DNA of 24,667 nt from Acidimicrobiaceae bacterium (GTDB lineage: Bacteria; Actinomycetota; Acidimicrobiia; Acidimicrobiales; UBA8190). A program made the position numbers and the translations under genes. The stretch's first letter is position 1; each line of letters opens with the position of its first letter. This document shows, one piece after another, positions 6,103-12,194 of this stretch. The stretch is taken from NCBI GenBank assembly GCA_003453695.1, contig DMNK01000150.1, forward strand, positions 21,244 to 45,910, given 5' to 3'. The notes below the pieces were generated by a model. The model was not told the origin of the DNA and made no database searches. It worked only from the letters and a program-made list of their open reading frames with translations.

Positions 6103-6836
6103 GTCGATCTCTGCGAGGAGCGACAGGAGTGCAAACGGCCGGCCTCACCCGACTCCAAGAAGTCGAGCTGCCTGCGGTCACGTCGGTGCTCGCTGTCTGT
6201 GCCCATCCTGACGACGAGAGCTTCGGTCTGGGCGCCGTGCTCCATGCCTTCGTGGCGCGAGGGGCAGAGGTGTCTGTGCTGTGCTTCACCTTTGGTGAGG
6301 CATCCACCTTGGGGATGGCTCAGGGGGACTTGCGGGGGATCCGAAAGTCCGAGATGAATGCCGCTGCAGAGCGACTCGGGCTGCGCCACGTGCAGGTGTC
6401 TGGCCACCCTGACGGGCACCTGGGCAAGGTTCCGCTCGAGCGGCTCGCCCGGGAAGTCGGCAGCATGGCCAGGAGCGTCGCTGCGCAGCTTCTGGTGGTC
6501 TTCGACGAGGGGGGAGTGACGGGGCATCCCGACCATGCCAGGGCCACCCTGGCCGCGTTGGTGGGAGCGCCAGAGTTGCCCGTGCTGGCGTGGACGGTGC
6601 CCGTCGCCGTGGCCCGGGGACTCGAAGAGGAGTTGGGCGCCCGGTTCGTCGGCCGCCACCACGACGAAATCGACATCGCCGTGAGGGTCGACCGGGGCGC
6701 TCAGAAGGAGGCGATCGCCTGCCACGCCAGCCAGTCCTCGGACAACCCCGTCCTCTGGCGGCGCCTGGACTTGACGGGGGACCAGGAGTGGCTCAGGTGG
6801 CTGCGCCGTCCGGACCAGGCGACGGGGAGGCCGTGA
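6099..6836 (+). CDS. PIG-L/LmbE family zinc deacetylase
   Basis: PIG-L enzymes are Zn-dependent N-deacetylases or amidases acting on GlcNAc-containing substrates, including the mycothiol enzymes MshB and Mca. AHPDDE (residues 35-40) is the first zinc-binding motif and HPDH (143-146) the second; IACHASQSSDNP near the C-terminus is also typical. Length 245 residues. GTG 6099 overlaps the DsrE2 stop; GTG 6129, behind GAGGAG, is an alternative start. Its coupling to a sulfide-oxidation operon makes a thiol-conjugate substrate, such as a mycothiol derivative, an attractive inference. The sequence alone does not fix the substrate. It is the last gene of the operon. Confidence 0.88.
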   Translation: MSRSLRGATGVQTAGLTRLQEVELPAVTSVLAVCAHPDDESFGLGAVLHAFVARGAEVSVLCFTFGEASTLGMAQGDLRGIRKSEMNAAAERLGLRHVQVSGHPDGHLGKVPLERLAREVGSMARSVAAQLLVVFDEGGVTGHPDHARATLAALVGAPELPVLAWTVPVAVARGLEEELGARFVGRHHDEIDIAVRVDRGAQKEAIACHASQSSDNPVLWRRLDLTGDQEWLRWLRRPDQATGRP

Positions 6837-6838
6837 CG

Positions 6839-7326
6839 AGCGGTCTCCGGCGCTTCTCCCGCCCGCCTGACAGGGGTCCTTCGGGAGCTTGGGTGTCAGC
6901 CTTCACCCGGCTGCGGCACATGGAGCGAGAACCAGCGGGGTGCTTCGGTCTCCACTCGGTGCTCTCCGGTTCTTCGGGCGCCGGCTCGATCCCTCCGTGC
7001 CTCAGGGATACCCGGAACTGCTCGACATCGACCGGATCCGTACCACCAGGACCTGTGCACGGTCTGCACACGCGCGACGGCGCCCCCACTCCCTCGACGG
7101 GAGGGTGGGCGCCGCGCCGCAGGTTGTCAGCGCCCGCTGGGATTCGGACGGGACCCCCGGTTCGGCACGAGACGCCGAGGTCTTCACGACGACCGGCCCG
7201 GTGCGAATCCGTCGGGTCGGGCTTCGTCCTTGTCATCCGGGCTCGACTCCCTCGGGTAACCACGACAGGCACCCGATGATCCAGAACCGAAGAGGCGCTC
7301 TGTACAGGTCCGATCGACCAGGTGCC
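6839..7326. other. Intergenic stretch without a supported gene
   Basis: About 490 bases between the PIG-L stop and the small minus-strand gene. Open frames here on either strand are arginine- and proline-rich with no recognisable domain, and I take them as GC-driven shadows. The only structure I can name is the long hairpin at 7079-7113. Confidence 0.6.
7079..7113. repeat. Long imperfect GC-rich inverted repeat
   Basis: GGCGCCC (7079-7085) pairs perfectly with GGGCGCC (7107-7113). Inside, CTCCC pairs with GGGAG around a TCGAC loop, with small bulges between. No T-run follows on either strand, so it is not a classical intrinsic terminator. It lies about 240 bp downstream of the sulfur operon and could be a T-less terminator or an RNA structure. 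Confidence 0.45.
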
Positions 7327-7524
7327 TCACCCCCTTTCGCTTGGACGTCCTTCGCGCCCGAGCGCTGCGTGCAACCGTGACGCCAGGGCCGGCAGGTCGA
7401 GACTCGAGAACGGGAGGTATCCGACAGAGGCCTCCCGCCAGGAGCAGCTCAGCTCCTGCTCGATGTCGTCGAACTCGTCATCGGGGCTCTGTCCTGCAAT
7501 GGTGCCAACAATCGAGGGGAACAT
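7327..7524 (-). CDS. Small acidic protein, 65 aa, unknown function
   Basis: I do not recognise a family. ATG 7524 is preceded by GAGAGGAGGAG at about 8 nt, the strongest ribosome-binding site in the window, which argues for a real gene. The protein starts MFPSIVGTIAGQSPDDEFDDIEQELSC with a strongly acidic segment, then GYLPFSSLDLPALASRLHAALG, which could form an amphipathic helix, and ends in a short charged tail. It lies 124 nt downstream of a response regulator on the same strand and could be its small partner. One cysteine; no transmembrane segment. Confidence 0.5.
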   Translation of the reverse strand: MFPSIVGTIAGQSPDDEFDDIEQELSCSWREASVGYLPFSSLDLPALASRLHAALGREGRPSERG

Positions 7525-7571
7525 CGTCGACTCCTCCTCTCCAGGAGGTCTTTCACTACCGTCGTACGCCG

Positions 7572-7587
7572 CCCCCGCCAGCGGGGG
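7572..7587. repeat. Perfect 7-bp hairpin between response regulator and small ORF
   Basis: CCCCCGC and GCGGGGG are perfect complements around a 2-nt loop (effectively 5-6 bp with a 4-nt loop). It lies between the response regulator stop (7649) and the 65-aa gene. With no T-tract it may attenuate rather than end transcription. Confidence 0.35.
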
Positions 7588-7648
7588 TAGGGCCAAATGA
7601 CTCTGGGCGACGGCCCAGGTCAGGGAGCTGCCCTGGCCTCCGAGGGGC

Positions 7649-8002
7649 TCAAGCGCTCATGCACCGCCGCAGCGTCTGCAAGAGCATCGGCGGTGGGACA
7701 GGCTTCTGCAGAAACGCACACACCCTGTCGGAGTACCGGTTCTCCACTTCACTGCGGGCTCGGTACTCAAAAGCTGACAGCACGATGACCACGGGACCGT
7801 CGTCCAGCGCATTGAGCACGTGGATCCCGTCGAGCTTGGGCAAGTGGAGGTCGAGCAACATGGCGTCGATGTCCGGTCCGAGAAGGGCGAGGGCCTGCTC
7901 TCCGTCCATCGCCGCTTCGGTCTCGTAGCCCTCTGCGGCCAGGATCTCGCACACGCTGACTCGGACGGCTTCGTCGTCGTCCACTACCAGCACCTTGCTC
8001 AC
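7649..8002 (-). CDS. Single-domain response regulator (CheY-like receiver)
   Basis: A 117-residue stand-alone receiver with no output domain. KVLVVDDDEAV gives the acidic pocket, MLLDLHLPKLDG the phosphoacceptor aspartate, VIVLSAF the switch serine and FLQKPVPP the conserved lysine-proline. I chose GTG 8002 because GGAGGAGGAG lies just upstream and the domain begins immediately; a longer start adds only a non-conserved tail. It would act by protein contact or in a phosphorelay. It is clearly paralogous to the receiver at 13959 (shared DDEAVR, PVV-x-V and QKPV blocks). No histidine kinase lies beside it; the only kinase in the window is at 21838. Confidence 0.9.
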   Translation of the reverse strand: MSKVLVVDDDEAVRVSVCEILAAEGYETEAAMDGEQALALLGPDIDAMLLDLHLPKLDGIHVLNALDDGPVVIVLSAFEYRARSEVENRYSDRVCAFLQKPVPPPMLLQTLRRCMSA

Positions 8003-8280
8003 CGCTCCTCCTCCAGTGGGCAACAGCTACTCAGGGCGGCTCACCCAACCGCTCGAGGCCCCCCAGCCGACGTGGGGCCTGGCCGGACGAGGACAGCAGC
8101 ACACCCGTCTGAAGAGGTGGGAAACGATCGCCACGGGCGGAGAAGCGAGAGGAAGCCGGTCCCCCCGTACCGGCCCCCCTCTGAGGAAACGACGCCGGCT
8201 CGACGAGCGCCGTCTCCCGTGCTGCGAGAGGCGGAGATGCCCCGTTAGCACGCCCAGCGTACGACCAAGTGCCGGGCTGG

Positions 8281-8760
8281 TCAACGGTCCGACTCACACG
8301 AATACCTCGGTCCACCCGGCCTGCACCGGGCCATGAAGACGGTGGTGAGCTTCATAGACCGATGAAGCCGGGCCTGCTCCGTGAACGCGTATTCGTCGTC
8401 TTCGTATCCCGTCATCCAATACGAGGTTCCGTCGGGCGTCCGGCACGGGCTGAGGACCTCCCACCTGGCTGTTGCCACCTCCCCGTCGACGACGACCCGG
8501 GGATTCAAGAAGAAATGTCGGGCGTAGGACACCGTCGGCTCCCGCAGGCGAGCGGCGATCTCGTCTCGTCCCACAGCGCGTCCCAGCGCCGGTCCACCGT
8601 CCCAGATCCCGTCGGCCGTGAAGGGCCCGGCCACTTGGCCCGCAACGGCGGCCAACGTGTCGGGGTCGACGAGCCGGCCTCTCGAGAATCTCTGGTCGAC
8701 GAGCTCGCCATACCGCGCCTTCAGGTCGTGGATGGCGAGCACCGACTCGGCACTGACCAC
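8281..8760 (-). CDS. SnoaL/NTF2-like family protein
   Basis: A 159-residue cone-shaped alpha+beta barrel protein of the SnoaL/NTF2 group. It starts ESVLAIHDLKARYGELVD, a typical first helix, followed by DTLAAVAGQVAGPFTADGIWDG, then GRDEIAARLRE and SYARHFFLNPRVVVDGEVATARWEVL, the usual strand pattern with a central histidine. Members are hydroxysteroid isomerase-like enzymes, polyketide cyclases or non-enzymatic binding proteins, so no reaction is assigned. GGAGG almost abuts GTG 8760, so the downstream GTG 8742 is a possible alternative start. It is isolated between a response regulator (same strand) and a divergent esterase. Confidence 0.8.
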   Translation of the reverse strand: MVSAESVLAIHDLKARYGELVDQRFSRGRLVDPDTLAAVAGQVAGPFTADGIWDGGPALGRAVGRDEIAARLREPTVSYARHFFLNPRVVVDGEVATARWEVLSPCRTPDGTSYWMTGYEDDEYAFTEQARLHRSMKLTTVFMARCRPGGPRYSCESDR

Positions 8761-8988
8761 CCTCCGACGAAAGATCCGCGAGTTCCGCCGTCAGGGCTTC
8801 GGGCCTCCGCATGGCAATTTCCTCGTCTCGTCACATGGCTGCGTCATGCGGCCGGTGCGGCGCTCTCTGTGGAGTTTCGAGTGTAAGTCCGCCCCGACCT
8901 TGGCTTCACAGATTCGGAAGGCGTCCGGGAGGGATCAATCCGAACGAGGCCTAGGTTGTAGGTGAGAGGGGCTCGAGGAGGAGCGGAG

Positions 8989-9957
8989 ATGTTGCTTGCG
9001 CTGTGGGACGACGAGATGGACGACGCTCGGGAGAAGCTCAAGGTCGAGACAGAGGAGTTCGTCTCCCGCATTCCCGCCGGGGACCCGGGGGTGGGGACCC
9101 CGCAGCAGCGTGCCGCCTCCATGCGGAGGACCGAAGCCGCCATGGTCGTTCGCTCCGACAAGGCCGTGGACCGCGTGGTCGAGAGCGCCGGTGGGCCGAT
9201 TCGTTTCCGTGAGTTCCGGCCCGAACACCCCGCCGGAGTCATGCTGCACATCCACGGCGGGGGCTGGGCGACCGGAGAGCCGGCCCTCACGGACTTGTTG
9301 CACGAGGCCCTCTGCCGACATCTCGACCTCGCCATCGTGAGCGTCTATTACCGGCTGGCCCCCGAAGACCCGTTCCCGGCCGGGCCCGATGACTGCGAGG
9401 CGGCGGCAGTGTGGCTCGTCGAGAACGCCGCCCATGAATACGGCACGGACCGGCTCCTGATCGGTGGGGAGTCGGCCGGCGCCCACCTCTCCGCCCTAAC
9501 CCTGCTCCGGCTCCGGGACCGCCACGCTGCCGCCCACCGTTTCTCGGGCGCCAACCTGGTGTTCGGGGCTTACGACTTCAGCGGGACGCCGAGCACCCGT
9601 GCCGCGGGTCGGTCCGACACGGGTGACCTCCTCGATGCCGGCCGCATCTCCACCATGGCCGAATGGTTCACGCCGGGCTGGAGCTCCGACGAGCGCCGCT
9701 CACCCGAGCTCTCGCCCCTCTACGCCGACCTGCGAGGTTTGCCACCCGCCCTCTTCACCGTCGGGACGGCGGACCACCTCGTCGACGACACGCTGTTCTT
9801 CTCGGAGCGGTGGCTGCTGGCCGGAAACCAAGCCGAGCTGCTCGTCTACCCCGAAGCCCCGCACGGCTGCATCGGGCTCCCCACGGTGCTGAGTCACTGG
9901 TGGCCCCGACTGGAAGCGTTCTTGCGTCGCTGCCTGTCTGAGCAGAACGCCGCTTGA
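8989..9957 (+). CDS. HSL-type alpha/beta hydrolase (esterase/lipase)
   Basis: A 322-residue carboxylesterase of the hormone-sensitive lipase group (family IV). HGGGW (residues 89-93) is the oxyanion-hole motif, GESAG carries the nucleophile Ser162, TVGTADHLVDD carries Asp262 and EAPHGCIG carries His292, completing the triad. YYRLAPEDPFPAGPDDCEAAAVWL is the family-typical stretch between oxyanion hole and nucleophile. ATG 8989 is preceded by GAGGAGGAG at suitable distance. No signal peptide is seen, so it should be cytoplasmic and act on short-chain acyl esters. The true substrate is unknown and the neighbours give no pathway hint. Confidence 0.92.
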   Translation: MLLALWDDEMDDAREKLKVETEEFVSRIPAGDPGVGTPQQRAASMRRTEAAMVVRSDKAVDRVVESAGGPIRFREFRPEHPAGVMLHIHGGGWATGEPALTDLLHEALCRHLDLAIVSVYYRLAPEDPFPAGPDDCEAAAVWLVENAAHEYGTDRLLIGGESAGAHLSALTLLRLRDRHAAAHRFSGANLVFGAYDFSGTPSTRAAGRSDTGDLLDAGRISTMAEWFTPGWSSDERRSPELSPLYADLRGLPPALFTVGTADHLVDDTLFFSERWLLAGNQAELLVYPEAPHGCIGLPTVLSHWWPRLEAFLRRCLSEQNAA

Positions 9958-10032
9958 ACGGTCGGAGGTCATCGCAAGACAACGGTTGGCCAATCCGGTG
10001 TCCGCAATGAGGGCCGCGCCGCCACGCGATGC

Positions 10033-10038
10033 CATGAT
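10033..10038 (+). promoter_or_regulatory. Predicted -10 hexamer for a leaderless start
   Basis: CATGAT lies exactly 6 nt before GTG 10045. The same arrangement recurs before GTG 10403, GTG 11707, GTG 17756, ATG 19545 and ATG 21620. Confidence 0.35.
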
Positions 10039-10044
10039 GCCGGG

Positions 10045-10248
10045 GTGCCTCCCCTTCGGGCCCACGCCACGAGGATCCGTCGGCGTCGAGGACTGTGGTT
10101 CGCGTCATGCACCTGTGGATGGTCGACGGACGCCGTGTCGAACTTCGGAGCCTGGATCTCTTCGCGCCAGCACCTCGGTGCCCGGGCCCGGCTTCCTCAG
10201 CAGGATGCGTCGTGGTCGGCTGACCGTCCGGCCGAGCAGGCCCGCTAG
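10045..10248 (+). CDS. Small CxCGW-motif protein, hypothetical
   Basis: A 67-residue product. Its centre, GLWFASCTCGWSTDAVSNFGAWISSRQHLG, looks protein-like: a C-x-C-G-W motif, then a helix ending in HL, as in small actinobacterial proteins that pair CxCGW with a later histidine. It may bind a metal through the two cysteines and the histidine. The start GTG 10045 is supported by a CATGAT hexamer 6 nt upstream, and a hairpin followed by TTT lies 32 bp downstream. Both ends are arginine-rich and may be disordered. Function unknown; no operon partner is evident. Confidence 0.45.
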   Translation: MPPLRAHATRIRRRRGLWFASCTCGWSTDAVSNFGAWISSRQHLGARARLPQQDASWSADRPAEQAR

Positions 10249-10280
10249 CTCCGACCGTCGGCCCAAGAGGTCCTGACCAC

Positions 10281-10300
10281 ACCGGCAAAGCCGGTCGTTT
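10281..10300 (+). terminator. Possible intrinsic terminator
   Basis: ACCGGC and GCCGGT form a perfect 6-bp stem around AAA, followed by CGTTT. The T-tract is short, so efficiency is doubtful, but the site lies just downstream of the small CxCGW gene. Confidence 0.35.
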
Positions 10301-10340
10301 CCCCCACCATCTGGTTTCGTCCCCCACCATCTGGTTCCGT
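10301..10340 (+). repeat. Tandem 20-bp direct repeat, two copies
   Basis: Two head-to-tail copies of CCCCCACCATCTGGTTYCGT (10301-10320 and 10321-10340) differ at one position. They lie about 60 bp upstream of the GNAT gene, between the possible terminator and its promoter. They may be a duplicated regulator-binding site or a slippage product. Confidence 0.8.
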
Positions 10341-10390
10341 GCCGCCCACGTGGCACTCTCGGAGAAGCGCTGTCGTGGTTTCCCTGCCGC

Positions 10391-10396
10391 CATAAT
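10391..10396 (+). promoter_or_regulatory. Predicted -10 hexamer of the GNAT gene
   Basis: CATAAT matches the -10 consensus at five of six positions and is 6 nt before GTG 10403, implying a leaderless transcript. The GGAGG in between abuts the start codon and is too close to act as a normal ribosome-binding site. Confidence 0.5.
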
Positions 10397-10402
10397 CGGA
10401 GG

Positions 10403-10900
10403 GTGCCCGACATCCGGCGCCTGGGGCCCGGAGACTGGCCGGTGCTGCGAGCGGCCCGTCTCCGTGCGCTCGAGGACGCGCCCTACGCATTCGCCTCGAC
10501 GGCTGCGGAGGAGGCGCAGAACCCCGATGCGTGGTGGCAGGCCGGGGTCGAACGACTGGCCTGGTTCGTGAGCGAGGAGGGCGACGTCGTCGTGGGCCTG
10601 GCCGCAGGACTCCCCCCCGAAGAGGACGGCTGTCCCGAGGTCGTCTCGATGTGGGTCGACGCCGGGTGTCGAGGAACGGGCGTCGCAGAACAATTGCTCA
10701 GTGCCGTCATCGACTGGGCCCGAGGCATCGGTGCCCAAGAGGTGAGCCTCGGGGTGGCCGACGGCAACCGACGGGCCTTGCGCTTCTACGAGCGGGCCGG
10801 CTTCAGGCTCACCGGAAGCAGCGAGCCGCTGCGTAGCCGGCCGACGGTGTGCACCTACGAGATGCGCCTGCCGTTGCGGGACAGAAGCGGTCGCTCCTGA
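10403..10900 (+). CDS. GNAT family N-acetyltransferase
   Basis: A 165-residue acetyltransferase that moves acetyl from acetyl-CoA to an amine. It starts IRRLGPGDWPVLRAARLRALEDAPYAFAS, the usual first strand-helix of the small-molecule or peptide GNAT group. The acetyl-CoA pyrophosphate loop is CRGTGVAEQLLSAVIDWA, and NRRALRFYERAGFRLTG is the C-terminal motif. The substrate is not determinable. GTG 10403 is supported by CATAAT 6 nt upstream, and the conserved domain begins at residue 3. The gene stands alone between a 20-bp tandem repeat and the ABM-like gene. Confidence 0.93.
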   Translation: MPDIRRLGPGDWPVLRAARLRALEDAPYAFASTAAEEAQNPDAWWQAGVERLAWFVSEEGDVVVGLAAGLPPEEDGCPEVVSMWVDAGCRGTGVAEQLLSAVIDWARGIGAQEVSLGVADGNRRALRFYERAGFRLTGSSEPLRSRPTVCTYEMRLPLRDRSGRS

Positions 10901-11037
10901 GCGGTCGCACCGTCACCGCGGCTTCCTGTCGCCGCAGCCGGAGAGTCCCCGAGCGCAAGGCGGTCTGGAGGAGTACGGTCCCGCCCACGCCCTCCGCCGG
11001 GCGACAGATCGGGCGGTCCGATCGCGAGGAGGCAACC

Positions 11038-11637
11038 ATGTACACCCGTGTCGTGACGTTCACCGAAGCGAAGAACATCGACGAAGGGCTGGACTACTTC
11101 CGCAAGGAAGTCGTCCCGCTTCTGGACGCGCAACACGGGTACCGCGGCGCGATATCGAGCGCTGATCGTTCAAGTGGCGTGCTCTCGGTGGTGTCGTTCT
11201 GGGACTCCGAGGCCGACCGCTCCGCCAGCGAAAGCGCTCTGGCCAAGGCACGGCAGGACGCTCAGCAGATCGTGAGCGGTGAGGTCAGGGTCGAGAACTT
11301 CGAGCAGGTGGTCGAGGTGACGAGCAAGGCTCCGGCGCCGGGCATGGCGCTGTACATAACGCGGGTCAGCATGAATCCCGCCTCCGTCGACGACAACCTC
11401 GAGTTCTTCAAGAGCACTGTGCTCCCTGTCATCCGGTCCCAACCCGGGTTCTGCGCGTTGCGGAACATGATCGACCGCTCGACAGGCCGTGGCGCCACCG
11501 GAACGGTCTTCGAGAACCGTCAGGCCCTCGATGCGTTCGACGCCAGCCAAGCCGAGCGCCGCGCTCCGGCCGAAGGGCGCGGTGTGAACTTCGACGCCAC
11601 CTTTGCCCGCGAACTGCTCTTCGTCGATCTGAAGTAG
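11038..11637 (+). CDS. Duplicated ABM-like (dimeric alpha-beta barrel) protein
   Basis: A 199-residue protein built of two similar halves. Half 1 starts YTRVVTFTEAKNIDEGLDYFRKEVVPLLDAQHGYRG and half 2 starts LYITRVSMNPASVDDNLEFFKSTVLPVIRSQPGFCA. Each continues into a strand ending near a bulky residue (VSFWDSEAD, GTVFENRQA). This is the antibiotic-biosynthesis-monooxygenase/ferredoxin-like fold, normally a homodimer; here one chain would make the whole barrel. Haem-degrading or monooxygenase activity is possible, but no diagnostic catalytic residues are visible. GAGGAGG precedes ATG 11038 at good spacing. Longer starts reaching into the GNAT gene are unlikely. Confidence 0.8.
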   Translation: MYTRVVTFTEAKNIDEGLDYFRKEVVPLLDAQHGYRGAISSADRSSGVLSVVSFWDSEADRSASESALAKARQDAQQIVSGEVRVENFEQVVEVTSKAPAPGMALYITRVSMNPASVDDNLEFFKSTVLPVIRSQPGFCALRNMIDRSTGRGATGTVFENRQALDAFDASQAERRAPAEGRGVNFDATFARELLFVDLK

Positions 11638-11694
11638 CGCACGGGCAGCCGGCACCGCCCCGAGCACCACGGGCGCCATCGGAACGCCCGCGCT

Positions 11695-11700
11695 AGCTTG
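11695..11700 (+). promoter_or_regulatory. Predicted -10 hexamer for a leaderless start
   Basis: TAGCTT ends 6 nt before GTG 11707. No Shine-Dalgarno sequence is visible, consistent with leaderless initiation. Confidence 0.45.
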
Positions 11701-11706
11701 CTGGAC

Positions 11707-12192
11707 GTGCCCCGCCTCTCATTTCCTGACCGCGGCTTCGGTGAGCACGTCGACTGGGCCCTGCTGCGTCCCAAGATGGCCGCCGGCATGGGCGCGCTGT
11801 CAGATGCCGTCTACGGCAACACTCGGCTCCCGGTGCGTGAGCGCGAGGCGGCCCGGTGGGTCATCGCCCTCATAAACGACTGCGCTGTGTGCCGGGACAC
11901 GAGAGCTCGTGACGGCGCTGGCGCAGGAGCGGACGAGGGCTTCTACGCCGAGGTAGCGCGGTGGCGAGCGAGTGACGCCTTGACGACGCGCGAGCGGCTG
12001 GCCGCCGAGTTCGCAGAGCGTTTCGCCCTGGACCACCTGGCCATGGACGACGAGCTGTGGGATCGGCTCCACGCCTCGTTCGGCGACGACGAGCTTGCCG
12101 ACCTCGTCATCTGTTGTGGGGCGTTCCTCGGTCTGGGGAGGGCGCTTTCGGTCGTCGGAGTGCGCGCCCCCGACGAGCGCATCCTCGTCTGA
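11707..12192 (+). CDS. Carboxymuconolactone decarboxylase/AhpD-like protein with CxxC
   Basis: A 161-residue all-helical protein of the CMD/AhpD superfamily. The segment EAARWVIALINDCAVCRDTR fits the AhpD active-site pattern E-x11-C-x2-C-x3-H, except that the final histidine is arginine. The redox CxxC suggests peroxidase-linked disulfide chemistry rather than decarboxylation. GTG 11707 is chosen over TTG 11698, which overlaps the TAGCTT -10. The stop is 2 nt from the stop of the convergent drug exporter gene, so the transcripts must overlap at their 3' ends. The physiological reductant or substrate is unknown. Confidence 0.85.
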   Translation: MPRLSFPDRGFGEHVDWALLRPKMAAGMGALSDAVYGNTRLPVREREAARWVIALINDCAVCRDTRARDGAGAGADEGFYAEVARWRASDALTTRERLAAEFAERFALDHLAMDDELWDRLHASFGDDELADLVICCGAFLGLGRALSVVGVRAPDERILV

Positions 12193-12194
12193 AG

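Noticed and set aside
7236..7265. T-arm-like segment GGGCTCGACTCCCTCGGGTAACCA suggesting a tRNA 3' end
   Set aside because: The T-stem does not pair properly beyond three bases, and no acceptor, D or anticodon arm could be found upstream at the right spacing.
6793..7272. 159-codon minus-strand frame in the gap after the PIG-L gene
   Set aside because: Composition is R/P/G-rich, no motif, no convincing ribosome-binding site, and it overlaps the strong hairpin.
7572..7587. Hairpin considered as an intrinsic terminator
   Set aside because: No T-tract follows on either strand; kept only as a repeat.
10301..10340. Tandem 20-bp repeat considered as a CRISPR or insertion-sequence end
   Set aside because: Copies are directly adjacent with no spacers, and there is no transposase or target duplication nearby.
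10849..11037. N-terminal extension of the ABM-like protein into the GNAT gene
   Set aside because: The extension is non-conserved in composition, and ATG 11038 has a strong Shine-Dalgarno sequence at the domain start.
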